Shown here one piece after another: positions 37,179-45,458 of a DNA stretch of 64,000 nt (positions are counted from its first letter, which is position 1; every line of letters begins with the position of its first letter). The notes below the pieces were generated by a model. It worked only from the letters and a program-made list of their open reading frames with translations. It did not search any database and was not told the origin of the DNA. The DNA is taken from assembly GCA_904419775.1 (NCBI GenBank), contig CAJFSX010000001.1:1-64000 (forward strand). Reading direction: 5' to 3'. Both the position numbers and the translations under genes were made by a program. The DNA is from Candidatus Pararuminococcus gallinarum. Lineage in GTDB: Bacteria; Bacillota; Clostridia; Oscillospirales; Ruminococcaceae.

Positions 37179-37823
37179 CTAAATTCCGGTTAGTCCAATG
37201 CCGATATGCCCCCGTTTATAGCGTTTGTTCATGCCGATGATCATGGGAGTCAGCCCCTCGACGGTACGGGCGTTGAGAAGACTGCCCGCGTCAAAGCCCC
37301 GCAGGCCGATATCCTCTGCCAGGCTGATCAGTGTGTTCTTTGCCTCTTCATCCTCGCCTAGAATCAGGGCGTCACCTTTGACCTCTTTTTCCGGATTTTC
37401 CAGCATGGCCGCCGAAACAGTATGGAAAGCCGCTACTACCTTAACGCCCTCACCCAGCGCCGCCTGGGTCTGCTGGGCATTGGAGCCCTCTGCCGGCGCC
37501 TCGTAGCGCAAAGGTTTAAAGCGCAGGGGGATGGTCACATCCACCACAATTTTCCCTTGGACCAGTGGTTTAATCAGCTCCAGCACCGCCGCTCTGGCGG
37601 CGTCGGGGACGGCCAGAACCACAATGTCCCCTGCCTGGACAGCGTCTTCGTTGGCAAGGCCTCGGGCATTCTGTCTTCCGGTCATCTCATTGATCCGGCC
37701 GGCCGCTTCCTCCGCCCGCTCCTTCTGCCGGGAGCCGATGACAATCTGATGGCCAGCTTTGGCCCAACGGTATCCTAAGCCAAAGCCCAGATCCCCGGTG
37801 CCTCCTACAATCACAATATTCAT
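37179..37823 (-). CDS. npdG: NADPH-dependent F420 reductase (Fno/NpdG family)
   Basis: A 214-residue Rossmann protein transferring hydride between NADPH and F420. The nucleotide loop is G-G-T-G-D-L-G-F-G-L near residues 7-16; G-S-R-Q-K-E-R-A (about 31-38) is the NADP-phosphate contact. The conserved V-D-V-T-I-P-L lies near 94 and A-F-H-T-V-S near 132. Length and order match the archaeal and actinobacterial enzymes. AAGGAGG precedes the ATG. In this cluster it would reduce F420 to F420H2 for the neighbouring LLM enzymes, or reoxidise it. Confidence 0.9.
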   Translation of the reverse strand: MNIVIVGGTGDLGFGLGYRWAKAGHQIVIGSRQKERAEEAAGRINEMTGRQNARGLANEDAVQAGDIVVLAVPDAARAAVLELIKPLVQGKIVVDVTIPLRFKPLRYEAPAEGSNAQQTQAALGEGVKVVAAFHTVSAAMLENPEKEVKGDALILGEDEEAKNTLISLAEDIGLRGFDAGSLLNARTVEGLTPMIIGMNKRYKRGHIGIGLTGI

Positions 37824-37851
37824 AAGGATTTCCTCCTTCGTTTGCTGTGTC

Positions 37852-38850
37852 TTAGTCGAGTACGTATTTGGAGATGATCTGCAGGGATTCCATGGGATCT
37901 ATCCCCATGACCTCGAAGGCCACCGGGTTGTCCACCCCGGCCTCGTTGAGGGCCTTCAGTTTTGCTTTACACTCGTCGGGATCCCCGGCGATGGCCAGCA
38001 GGTCCACCATCTCGTCGGTGACAAGCTCGGTGGCGAATTTCCCCTTCAGGACCCCTTCCTTAAAGGGCATAATCTGCTCTTCGGTCATACCGGTGCAGGT
38101 CAGGATGGGGTGCACGCCGTGGATGCCCACGAATTTAGCGATCACTTCTTTAACCGCCTGTTTTGCCTTCTTGGAGTCCTTGTCCACATGCATGGGGAAG
38201 TATGCGGAGATTTTGATCTCGCTGGGATCCCTTCCCGCCTCTTTGGCGCCGGCTGCGATGTGCTCCTTGGCATAGGCTACATAGGGAAGGCTTGTCATGG
38301 TGGAGAGCAGAACGCCGTCGGCAATCTGGCCGGCGATATGCAGGGCTTTGGGCCCCTTCACCCCCAAATAAACCGGCATGTCTTTGCGGTAGGGTACGAA
38401 ATCCAGCTCTACGTCCCCGGTCTTGAAGACCTCCCCGTCGAATTTCACATGGCCCTTGCCGATGAGCTCTTTAATAATCATAGCACACTCTTTGGTGGAT
38501 TGGATGGGCTTTTTAAAGGGAATGCCCGCCATATCCTCCATCCAGCGCTTGTTGGAGCCGCCAAGGCCCAGGATGATGCGGCCCTTGGAAATGGCGTCCA
38601 GGGAAGCGCTCTCCATGGCGGAGAGGACTGGGTGGCGGGTAAAGGGGTTGATGACGCCGATGCCGATCTGGATTTTGGAGGTCTGCACCGCGCAGGCCGC
38701 CGCTGTGGAGAAAGCGCCGCCATAGAAATAGTCCTCCGCAATCCAAACAGAAGCAAAATCATTGTCCTCAGAAGCTTTGACCAGTTTCATAACGGTGTCG
38801 CAGTCGTGACCGCCGTAAAATCCGAAGCCTAAATTATAGGGGTTCGCCAT
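37852..38850 (-). CDS. LLM-class F420-dependent oxidoreductase, Mer-like
   Basis: A 332-residue (beta/alpha)8 luciferase-like protein. It opens with L-G-F-G-F-Y-G-G-H and D-F-A-S-V-W-I-A-E-D-Y-F-Y-G-G near 33-47. I-G-I-G-V-I-N-P-F-T-R-H-P follows near 60-75, then G-R-I-I-L-G-L-G-G-S near 92. These are the marks of the subfamily containing methylene-tetrahydromethanopterin reductase (Mer) and other F420-dependent reductases, including the bulge segment before N-P-F. The substrate is unknown; no methanopterin genes are seen. It lies between the PLP enzyme and the F420 reductase. Confidence 0.85.
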   Translation of the reverse strand: MANPYNLGFGFYGGHDCDTVMKLVKASEDNDFASVWIAEDYFYGGAFSTAAACAVQTSKIQIGIGVINPFTRHPVLSAMESASLDAISKGRIILGLGGSNKRWMEDMAGIPFKKPIQSTKECAMIIKELIGKGHVKFDGEVFKTGDVELDFVPYRKDMPVYLGVKGPKALHIAGQIADGVLLSTMTSLPYVAYAKEHIAAGAKEAGRDPSEIKISAYFPMHVDKDSKKAKQAVKEVIAKFVGIHGVHPILTCTGMTEEQIMPFKEGVLKGKFATELVTDEMVDLLAIAGDPDECKAKLKALNEAGVDNPVAFEVMGIDPMESLQIISKYVLD

Positions 38851-38868
38851 AATAGATTACTCCTTTCT

Positions 38869-40131
38869 CTATTTCATTTCATAGCCGTAATTTTCTTTCA
38901 ACGCTTTGGAAAGTTCCTCAAAGGTGGGCTGAATGGTAGGCACTGCCGGCAGATGCTCCGCTGTGGTGGCAGGATCTTTCAGTCCGGTAGAAGTGATCAC
39001 CGCGACTACTTTGTCATTGGGCCCTATCTTTCCAGCCTGGGCCAGCTTCTCAATGGCCACCAAGGAGGTAACCGAAGCAGCCTCACCATAAATTCCTTCT
39101 TCCCGGGCCAGCCGCAGCTGCATGGCCATGGTTTCCTCATCAGAGCTGGTCTCAGCGTAGCCTTCCGATTCCTTCAGCGCGGCATAGCCCTGGTAGGTAC
39201 CCTGGGGGCCGGCGATGGAGAAGGAGATAGACCACTCGGAGGGGACTACTACCGGCCCATCGGCGTTTTCTTTCAGGGACTGTTTCAGGGAACCGAAGAC
39301 CTCTGAAGCGATCATCTTGGTCTTTTTCTCAGAAACACCGATGGTCTGTAGGTCCTTAACCCCTTTCCAGACGCCGTAAAGGCCGTCGGAATAAGCGGAG
39401 GGAACAGCGATAAACTCAGGCAGATCCCCCAGCTGCTCATACAGTTCAAAAGCGATGGTCTTATATCCGTCGATGCCAAAACAGTTGCTGCCAATGGGCG
39501 GGGACATATATCCGCTGAGAGGATACCAGCCTTTCTCCTTAACACAGGCCTTCATGATAGTCCAGCGGTCGATGGGCTGGGGAGTCACCATGACATAGGC
39601 TCCAAAGGACTGCATGAGTGTTTTCATGGTTGTGGGGACCTGGGGCAGGGTAAAGATGACGCAGGGCTTATCCGCCGCAGCGCTGTAAGCCGCCGTGGCC
39701 GCACCGTGATTTCCGGTAGAGGAAACGGTGACCACCGGCCGTTTTTCTTGGACAGCCCGGGTCACTGCCACGCTGCACAGCCGGTCTTTATAAGACCAGG
39801 TGGGATTGACCGACTCATTTTTCAGATAGAGGTGATTTAGCCCCATGCTTCTGCCCAATTTCTTTAAGTGGAGCAAGGGAGTGTCCCCTTCCCCCAAGGT
39901 GACAGGCTCTGTCTCGGGCGCGATGGGAAGAAATTCACGGTGTTTCCACAGCCCCTTTCCCTTGGCGGAGAGGAACGTCTCCTTGGCTTTGGCTTTATCG
40001 CCAAAGTCATAGACGGTTGTAAAATTCACATTGATGCCCTTGGCTCCGCAGACAGGGCAGGCGTCGAAAGCCTCCTCCAAGGTGCCTTCATAGCCGCATT
40101 TGATACATTGAATTCCCTGATAATAACTCAT
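38869..40131 (-). CDS. Threonine-synthase-like PLP enzyme with zinc ribbon
   Basis: A 420-residue fold-type II PLP protein. An N-terminal zinc ribbon (C-I-K-C near 9-12, C-P-V-C near 26-29) precedes the catalytic domain. The Schiff-base lysine is in W-S-Y-K-D-R near 117, and the phosphate-binding S-S-T-G-N-H-G is near 140. Near the C-terminus is V-I-T-S-T-G-L-K-D-P. By family it would be annotated threonine synthase. But it sits with RidA and oxidoreductases, not with homoserine kinase, and family members also act as ammonia lyases. An elimination/deamination role releasing an enamine that RidA hydrolyses is plausible inference. Confidence 0.8.
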   Translation of the reverse strand: MSYYQGIQCIKCGYEGTLEEAFDACPVCGAKGINVNFTTVYDFGDKAKAKETFLSAKGKGLWKHREFLPIAPETEPVTLGEGDTPLLHLKKLGRSMGLNHLYLKNESVNPTWSYKDRLCSVAVTRAVQEKRPVVTVSSTGNHGAATAAYSAAADKPCVIFTLPQVPTTMKTLMQSFGAYVMVTPQPIDRWTIMKACVKEKGWYPLSGYMSPPIGSNCFGIDGYKTIAFELYEQLGDLPEFIAVPSAYSDGLYGVWKGVKDLQTIGVSEKKTKMIASEVFGSLKQSLKENADGPVVVPSEWSISFSIAGPQGTYQGYAALKESEGYAETSSDEETMAMQLRLAREEGIYGEAASVTSLVAIEKLAQAGKIGPNDKVVAVITSTGLKDPATTAEHLPAVPTIQPTFEELSKALKENYGYEMK

Positions 40132-40146
40132 AGCTTACTATTCCTC

Positions 40147-41337
40147 CTACAAGCTCAGTTTGATCAATTTCCGGGAGGACTTGGTTAAATAACGGGCACC
40201 GTCTTTCTCCACGGCCACCGTGTCCTCTACCTGGACACCGCCCCAGCCGATTTCATAGTAGGGAGTTTCCACATTAAGGGTCATCCCTTCCTGGAGGACG
40301 GTCTTATCTCCAGGTGCCACAGACGGTGGATCATAGACCTCAATGCCAATGCCATGCCCGCAGTGATGACGCTGATAGTGGCGCATCTTCTCCTGGGTTG
40401 TGCGCAGGGCAATCTGGAAGATTTCTTCCGCCGTCACGCCGGGACGGATGGCGTCAATGGCCTTTTCCTCCCCCTCCAAGATGGCGGCATAATAATCTTC
40501 CGCCTTTTGATTATTGCCCACAACAACAGTCCGGGCAATATCGGAACGATAGCTTTCATAGATACAGCCCAGGTCAAAACGGATCACGCTGCCATCCTTG
40601 ACTACCTGGGTCCTAGTGTTGATGGTATCAGAATAGGCCGCCCGCTCATCAATGGTGATGACGCAGAAGAAGGGTAGAGCCCCTCTTTTTCCACAGCCCT
40701 CGGCAAAAAGCCGCGCGATTTCGTATTCACTCATTCCCAGTTTGATTTGATCGATAGCCTCATACATGGCATCTTCCGCAATGTTGGCGCTGCGCTGGAT
40801 CAGGGCAATCTCATCCGGATGCTTAATTAGCCGGATCTGGGAGAAAATTCCCGCCGCCGGGATAAGCTCGTGATGGGGCAGCTCCTGCTCCAGCCATTTC
40901 CAGGCGGTAATGGGGGTCCGGCTTTCATCCAAGCCGATCCGGCCGCCGGTAGGGCACGCCGCCAAAATCGCTGATTTCAGCGCTTCGATAGCGGAAGGAT
41001 AACGGTGCTCAATGGCTTTTTGCAGCTTCTCCCCCAAGGGGCCAATTCCCTGGTCGCAGTAAGAGAATTGGAATCCTCCCACAGCCAGAATCTCATCTAC
41101 CTGGCCCGCCTCCAGCAGGGTGGGGACATCAGAAGCGGATGTGACGATGGTTTTTTTGTCCTCCGCCAGGTTATACACCAAATAGGACTGGGTTTTGCTC
41201 AGAATCTGCTGCCCTACATTGTCAAAGCCGCAAAGATAATAGATATTCTCCGGCAAAGAGGCCACCAACAGGTCCAAGCTGTTTTTTTCCATTTGGGAAC
41301 GGGTCCGTTCCCTTTTAAACACAAGCAAACTGCTCAT
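40147..41337 (-). CDS. M24-family metallohydrolase (Xaa-Pro dipeptidase/creatinase fold)
   Basis: 396 residues with the two-domain M24 layout: an N-terminal creatinase-like domain (about 1-150) and a C-terminal pita-bread catalytic domain. All five metal ligands appear in order: R-F-D-L-G-C, R-S-D-I-A-R, H-C-G-H-G-I-G, N-V-E-T-P-Y and Q-V-E-D-T-V. So it should be a dinuclear metallopeptidase cleaving before or after proline, or a creatinase-type amidinohydrolase. Start chosen at 41337, where GGAGG lies 7 nt upstream; the longer frame runs into unrelated sequence. Its place among LLM, PLP and RidA genes points to a catabolic role. Confidence 0.85.
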   Translation of the reverse strand: MSSLLVFKRERTRSQMEKNSLDLLVASLPENIYYLCGFDNVGQQILSKTQSYLVYNLAEDKKTIVTSASDVPTLLEAGQVDEILAVGGFQFSYCDQGIGPLGEKLQKAIEHRYPSAIEALKSAILAACPTGGRIGLDESRTPITAWKWLEQELPHHELIPAAGIFSQIRLIKHPDEIALIQRSANIAEDAMYEAIDQIKLGMSEYEIARLFAEGCGKRGALPFFCVITIDERAAYSDTINTRTQVVKDGSVIRFDLGCIYESYRSDIARTVVVGNNQKAEDYYAAILEGEEKAIDAIRPGVTAEEIFQIALRTTQEKMRHYQRHHCGHGIGIEVYDPPSVAPGDKTVLQEGMTLNVETPYYEIGWGGVQVEDTVAVEKDGARYLTKSSRKLIKLSL

Positions 41338-41404
41338 AGGCTTTCCTCCGCGCCGCCGCACCCGGCATAATTTCTCCATGTGCGGTAGATTCAAAAAGGG
41401 ATTC

Positions 41405-41437
41405 TATAAAAATGCGGCCGAACTTAGCCGGCCGCAT
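41405..41437 (-). terminator. Terminator between the LLM gene and the M24 gene
   Basis: A perfect 9-bp GC stem (41412-41420 with 41429-41437) followed on the minus strand by five T's. It follows the 42.5-41.5 kb oxidoreductase gene and would split the F420 cluster into two partly separate transcripts. Confidence 0.75.
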
Positions 41438-41482
41438 GATTTGCCAGCGGCAGGGTGATGTACCACACACCGGCAATATTGA

Positions 41483-42493
41483 TCATTTGAAGTTTGGCAT
41501 AACCTCTTCCGAGAACAGCTGCATATCCTCGATGAAAGAATCGACGGTATTTGCGGCAAACAGCATGGCGGAGCAGGTGGTCACGCCGGCTTCTTTATAT
41601 TTCTGGATCTGCTCGGAAATTTCATCCGGTGTGCCGATCAGGTTTCGCTCCATATAGTTGCTAGCGTCCTGATCCTTTAAGGTAGATTTCTTCAGGCTCA
41701 CCAGGTGTTTATAGAGCTGGGAGCTTTCAAACTTCTTGCAGGCTTCCTCTTTAGTCCGTGCAATAGAGATAGAAAGCTGAGGCGCAATGTCAATATCCTT
41801 GATGTCCCGGCCTTCAGCCTCGCACAGTCTGGCGATATCCTCTACGCCAGCCTTAATTTCACCAGGGGTCAGTACGGCGGGCAGCCAGCCGGTGCCATAT
41901 TTCGCAACCCTTCTACGGCCGTTGGGGTTGTTTCCACCGATGTAGAAGGGGAAGGGATCCTGAACCGGCTTAGGATAGGACTGTACCCCTTGCAGGTCAA
42001 AGTATTTGCCCTTCATGGTTACCCGTTCCTCTTTAAACAGGCGAGCAACCATCTCCAAAGACTCGTCCAGCATCTCGCCCCGGTTGACACCCTGGGCGGC
42101 CGCGCCTTCCATAGCCTCGAACTCTTCGCGGTATGCGCCGATGCCTACACCAATGATGGTGCGCCCACCGGAGAGCTGATCCAGAGTGGCCAGTTCTTTC
42201 GCGATGATAGCAGGATTGCGGAAGGGGAACACCAGCAGGGCGGTAGCTACCTTCAAAGTCGTGGTGTTTTCCGCAATGGCAGCCAGGGTGATCAGGGGAG
42301 CGTAGTAGTTGGGGGCGCAGCCGAATTCCTCGCTGACATAATGCTGGGTGGAAACATGGTCATTGCCCCACACAGAATCAAAGCCCAACTTCTCTGCCGC
42401 TTTGGCCATTTTAATATTGTCCCGCACATGGGCGAAGGGGATGGGGTACATAAGCCCCTCGGTGCCGGTAGGGATACCAATACCAAATTTCAT
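41483..42493 (-). CDS. LLM-class F420-dependent oxidoreductase, second subfamily
   Basis: A 336-residue luciferase-like barrel. It starts M-K-F-G-I-G-I-P-T-G-T and shows L-G-F-D-S-V-W-G-N-D-H-V near 36-47, A-T-A-L-L-V-F-P-F-R-N-P near 85-96, and L-D-Q-L-S-G-G-R near 104. A long segment then runs to F-Y-I-G-G-N-N-P-N-G-R-R-R near 185. The D-H-V and P-F-R-N-P motifs are those of LLM families predicted to use F420. It is only distantly similar to the Mer-like protein 3 kb away, so the two probably catalyse different steps. FMN use cannot be ruled out from sequence. Confidence 0.82.
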   Translation of the reverse strand: MKFGIGIPTGTEGLMYPIPFAHVRDNIKMAKAAEKLGFDSVWGNDHVSTQHYVSEEFGCAPNYYAPLITLAAIAENTTTLKVATALLVFPFRNPAIIAKELATLDQLSGGRTIIGVGIGAYREEFEAMEGAAAQGVNRGEMLDESLEMVARLFKEERVTMKGKYFDLQGVQSYPKPVQDPFPFYIGGNNPNGRRRVAKYGTGWLPAVLTPGEIKAGVEDIARLCEAEGRDIKDIDIAPQLSISIARTKEEACKKFESSQLYKHLVSLKKSTLKDQDASNYMERNLIGTPDEISEQIQKYKEAGVTTCSAMLFAANTVDSFIEDMQLFSEEVMPNFK

Positions 42494-42535
42494 AAGAACC
42501 TTCCTTTCACCGGCCCGCGCCGGTTATTGAGATTT

Positions 42536-42577
42536 TTAAGAAAGACACACCGGGCGGACAAACTCCTGCCCGGTGTG
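42536..42577 (-). terminator. Hairpin after the NCS1 permease
   Basis: A 10-bp stem CACACCGGGC/GCCCGGTGTG (42546-42555 with 42568-42577), then TTTCTT on the minus strand, 17 nt past the permease stop. Partial termination is likely. Confidence 0.6.
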
Positions 42578-42593
42578 CGACAGCAAATCTAAA

Positions 42594-43937
42594 TTATTTC
42601 CCAGAAGTTTCTTCTGCAACCGCCATGGTGAAGGTTTCACCCTTGGTGCTCTCTTTGTTCTTAAAGATGAGTCCGATAATGGCATAGATAACGATAGCGG
42701 AAAGCAGACCGATAATAGCCGGAATGGTCACGTTGGAAACCTTAGCAATGACAACGGCCAGGATCCAGGACACAAAGGCGGTCCAACGGAAGCCAGAGGG
42801 CATAAAGACTTTCTTCTTATCCCGGTGGATAATCCAGAAGTGGGCGATAATAATACCGGCAAAGGGAGGCATAACGGTGCCGATAAAGTTGAGCCATACC
42901 ACAAACTTGGAAGCCAGGCCCAGCATAGCGACTGCAACCGCAATAAGGATAGAGATGACGGTCCAAACAGGCTTGCTTACCTTAATGTGAACCATTTCAC
43001 TGAGGTTTGTAAACGCCAGAGCCGAGGAGTAAAGGTTGCTGTTGGTGGTGGTCCACAGGGCCAGGGCTAGGATGATAATGCCGGGGATGATCAGGCCCAG
43101 GATGGTCATGGTCTGGACAAAATCGCCAGTACCGGTGGCAACAGAGGACAGGACTGCCACGGCCTCATAAAGTCCGGAACCCAGGATATAACCTGCGAAA
43201 GCGCCCAGGATAACATGGGAGGCCTTTTTGCAGTAACGGGTAACGTCGGAAACCAGGGCGGCGCCGGTAACCCAGGTGGCGATGGCCGCGCCCATAGCGG
43301 TGGAGAAGGAGATGGGCTCCTCAGGCTGGATGCTGAAGATAGCGCCTAAACCGCCGCCATGCATTATAGTACAGATGAACAGGACAATCAAAAGGATCCA
43401 CAGAGCCGGGCTGGCAATGGTGCCAACGATAGACAATCCCTTAAATCCAAAGAGTGCGGCCGCGCCAACCAGGATAGCAAACACAATGACCGCAATCCAA
43501 GACGGGATCTCTGGCACCAGAGAATGGAGCGCGTCGCCAAAAGAGTTGAGCAGGACGCCGATGAATCCCATAGAAAGAATACCCATGAGCAGGGATGAAA
43601 TAATCGAACCTTTCTTACCAAAAACAATACGGCCAATAGAATAGGTGGTCAGACCAGTGCGATAACCGATGAGGCCGACGAAAACGGCAATAAGCATCAG
43701 TACCAGGTTGCCGGCGAAAACAGCCAGGATGCCGTTTCCTGCCGTACTGCCGGATCCGATGGTACCGCCGGTCATAAAGGCGCTCAGGGAAATACACCAG
43801 CCGATCCAGACGGTGGCGGTGGCGATCAGGCTCCGGCGTTTGTCCTTGGGGACGGTATCCAGAGAGTAATCGTCCTGAATGTCATTCTGGATGTCGCTCG
43901 TTTGTTTCTTAACTTCTTTGACTTCGTTTGTACTCAA
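42594..43937 (-). CDS. NCS1-family permease (cytosine/purine/hydantoin type)
   Basis: A 447-residue membrane protein with about twelve helices, of the nucleobase:cation symporter-1 family. The family loop W-I-G-W-C-I-S-L-S-A-F near residue 45 and the glycine-rich first helices (G-G-T-I-G-S-G) fit. So does W-T-T-T-N-S-N-L-Y near 295. I start at TTG (43937) since GGAGG lies 7 nt upstream; the upstream ATG frame lacks one. Known substrates of relatives are cytosine, purines, allantoin and hydantoins. In this cluster it probably imports the nitrogen compound acted on by the LLM enzymes. Confidence 0.88.
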   Translation of the reverse strand: MSTNEVKEVKKQTSDIQNDIQDDYSLDTVPKDKRRSLIATATVWIGWCISLSAFMTGGTIGSGSTAGNGILAVFAGNLVLMLIAVFVGLIGYRTGLTTYSIGRIVFGKKGSIISSLLMGILSMGFIGVLLNSFGDALHSLVPEIPSWIAVIVFAILVGAAALFGFKGLSIVGTIASPALWILLIVLFICTIMHGGGLGAIFSIQPEEPISFSTAMGAAIATWVTGAALVSDVTRYCKKASHVILGAFAGYILGSGLYEAVAVLSSVATGTGDFVQTMTILGLIIPGIIILALALWTTTNSNLYSSALAFTNLSEMVHIKVSKPVWTVISILIAVAVAMLGLASKFVVWLNFIGTVMPPFAGIIIAHFWIIHRDKKKVFMPSGFRWTAFVSWILAVVIAKVSNVTIPAIIGLLSAIVIYAIIGLIFKNKESTKGETFTMAVAEETSGK

Positions 43938-44045
43938 TGTTCTCCCTCCAGTTGAAAAAATAAATTTGTATCGCATTACCTCGCCTCTAAAGCCCAATGG
44001 AGGAGGGCTTTATCTTTACCTGCTCTAGGCAAATTGCGAGGCAAA

Positions 44046-44429
44046 TTAGCCTTGATAAGCCACCAATTCAATCTCAACCATAGCAGCTTTAGGCAAGGCT
44101 GCTACCTGGAAAGCAGCTCTAGCCGGCAGAATAGCGCCATTAAAGTACTGGGCGTAAATCTCATTGACAGTGGCAAAATCCCCCATATCAGCCAGAAGCA
44201 CTGTAGTCTTAACCACATTGTCGAAGCTCATGCCAGCCTCTTCCAAAATTGCCTTCAAGTTTTTGAACACCTGATGGGCCTGGGCCTGGATGCCGCCTTC
44301 CACAACAGCGCCTGTCTTGGGATCAATAGGCACCTGACCGGAAACATAAAGGAAATCTCCCGCCCTCACCGCTTGGGAATAAGGGCCAATAGCGTCTGGT
44401 GCATTTTTAGTACAAATTTCTTTTTTCAT
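44046..44429 (-). CDS. ridA: RidA family enamine/imine deaminase
   Basis: A 127-residue trimeric YjgF/RidA protein that hydrolyses reactive enamines and imines, often made by PLP enzymes. It shows [18 protein letters not shown] near residue 30 and the catalytic arginine in [10 protein letters not shown] near 104. It directly follows the regulator gene (27 nt) and precedes the permease. Its pairing with a PLP enzyme in the same cluster supports a detoxifying role in the pathway. Confidence 0.95.
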   Translation of the reverse strand: MKKEICTKNAPDAIGPYSQAVRAGDFLYVSGQVPIDPKTGAVVEGGIQAQAHQVFKNLKAILEEAGMSFDNVVKTTVLLADMGDFATVNEIYAQYFNGAILPARAAFQVAALPKAAMVEIELVAYQG

Positions 44430-44456
44430 GGGAACAGCTCCTTACCTGTTTGAAAT

Positions 44457-45113
44457 TCAAATCTCCTTCAGGTAACGGTAAACGGTCTGCTCGGATACAT
44501 CCAGCGCTTGGGCGACTTCACCTACTGCGCCTTTGAGTAAAAACGCTCCTTTACCCTGGAGAGTTGCGACAACTTGTTTTTTCTCCTCAATGGTCATGCG
44601 GGAAGCGTCCACCGCATAATCCCCCATGGCAGTCTGGACCATTTGAGAGAGCATTTCTTCAAAGGAAGACGCAAAACTTTCTCTCTGCTCCTGATCCTCC
44701 CCATCTTGTATAGCAGTTGTACCCGAAAACATCAACATTCCATCCAATTGCTGACGAACCCGCAGGTAGGGCGAGATATCGATGTTGATACAAAACATGC
44801 CGATCAAATTTTTATCTTCATCTTTTATAAAATAGGTGGACGAACGGAAAATTCTTCCGTCTTCTTTCATCTTTCCGGTGTAATTGGTGATGTAATCCCG
44901 GTGTTCATATTCTTTACCATGGATCAGCCCCAAGGCAAAGTCGGTAATCGTTCCTCCTAGTTTTCTTCCCGTTAGGGTGTGATCGCTCAAAGCGATGATA
45001 GATTTTTCCAGGTGACGGATATCGTGGAGCACTACCTCCGCATTTTCTCCAAACACCTTTCCTATAAATTTGACAAAGGGGATGTACATTTGCAAAATGT
45101 CATCTGCTGTCAT
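44457..45113 (-). CDS. PAS/HTH transcriptional regulator, YheO/DauR type
   Basis: 218 residues. The N-terminal PAS_6-like domain (about 5-115) has V-V-L-H-D-I-R-H-L-E-K-S-I and I-T-N-Y-T-G, then Y-F-I-K-D-E-D-K-N-L-I-G-M-F-C-I-N-I-D. The C-terminal HTH_22-like domain (about 160-218) has E-V-A-Q-A-L-D-V-S-E-Q-T-V-Y-R-Y-L. Relatives such as DauR control amino-acid catabolism and often sit beside RidA genes. It has a strong promoter at 45.25-45.28 kb. As first gene of the run it probably senses a small ligand and controls the F420 cluster. Confidence 0.9.
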   Translation of the reverse strand: MTADDILQMYIPFVKFIGKVFGENAEVVLHDIRHLEKSIIALSDHTLTGRKLGGTITDFALGLIHGKEYEHRDYITNYTGKMKEDGRIFRSSTYFIKDEDKNLIGMFCINIDISPYLRVRQQLDGMLMFSGTTAIQDGEDQEQRESFASSFEEMLSQMVQTAMGDYAVDASRMTIEEKKQVVATLQGKGAFLLKGAVGEVAQALDVSEQTVYRYLKEI

Positions 45114-45253
45114 TATGTCTTTCCTCCCGATTTTATTAGGGCAGGCCGGCCCTGATTATGTGCAACGAGATAGAAAACTTGTGCCGCCGGCTTATGGAGG
45201 AATTATACTCCTATGGATTTAATAAAAAATTATTATCTCAATAAATTATTATT

Positions 45254-45282
45254 ATAATACCTGGTTGCACACAGTATGTCAA
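45254..45282 (-). promoter_or_regulatory. Promoter of the F420-cluster regulator operon
   Basis: Minus strand TTGACA (45277-45282) and TATTAT (45254-45259), spacer 17 bp. The spacer contains TGTGCAAC; the same 8-mer lies inverted at 45159-45166 in the leader. The pair could be operator half-sites. Confidence 0.7.
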
Positions 45283-45375
45283 TAGACAAAACAGCCTATT
45301 TTTTATTAAAATCTCGTCGTTATGCCCTATTTTCTCCTGCTGGAATATCATTTCCTTGTATTTTTTCAAAGTCCC

Positions 45376-45411
45376 TACCCTGTGGTGAGAATTTTTTCTC
45401 ACCACAGGGTA
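45376..45411 (-). terminator. Second hairpin downstream of pckG
   Basis: A perfect 16-bp stem (45376-45391 with 45396-45411) with a 4-T loop. It lies just beyond the pckG terminator, and only a modest T run follows. Confidence 0.6.
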
Positions 45412-45412
45412 T

Positions 45413-45446
45413 TAAAAAAGGCGGTACGATTTGTACCGCCTTTTTG
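45413..45446 (-). terminator. Terminator of pckG
   Basis: A 13-bp stem (45415-45427 with 45433-45445) with A and T runs on its flanks, 13 nt past the pckG stop. Confidence 0.9.
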
Positions 45447-45458
45447 CTAGAAACCAGC

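Noticed and set aside
36593-37180. FMN riboswitch before the RibU-like gene
   Set aside because: The gap to the upstream gene is only 25 nt and cannot hold one.
38869-40131. Simple housekeeping threonine synthase
   Set aside because: Not excluded, but no hom or thrB is near and the gene is embedded between M24 and LLM genes, so I did not assign thrC.
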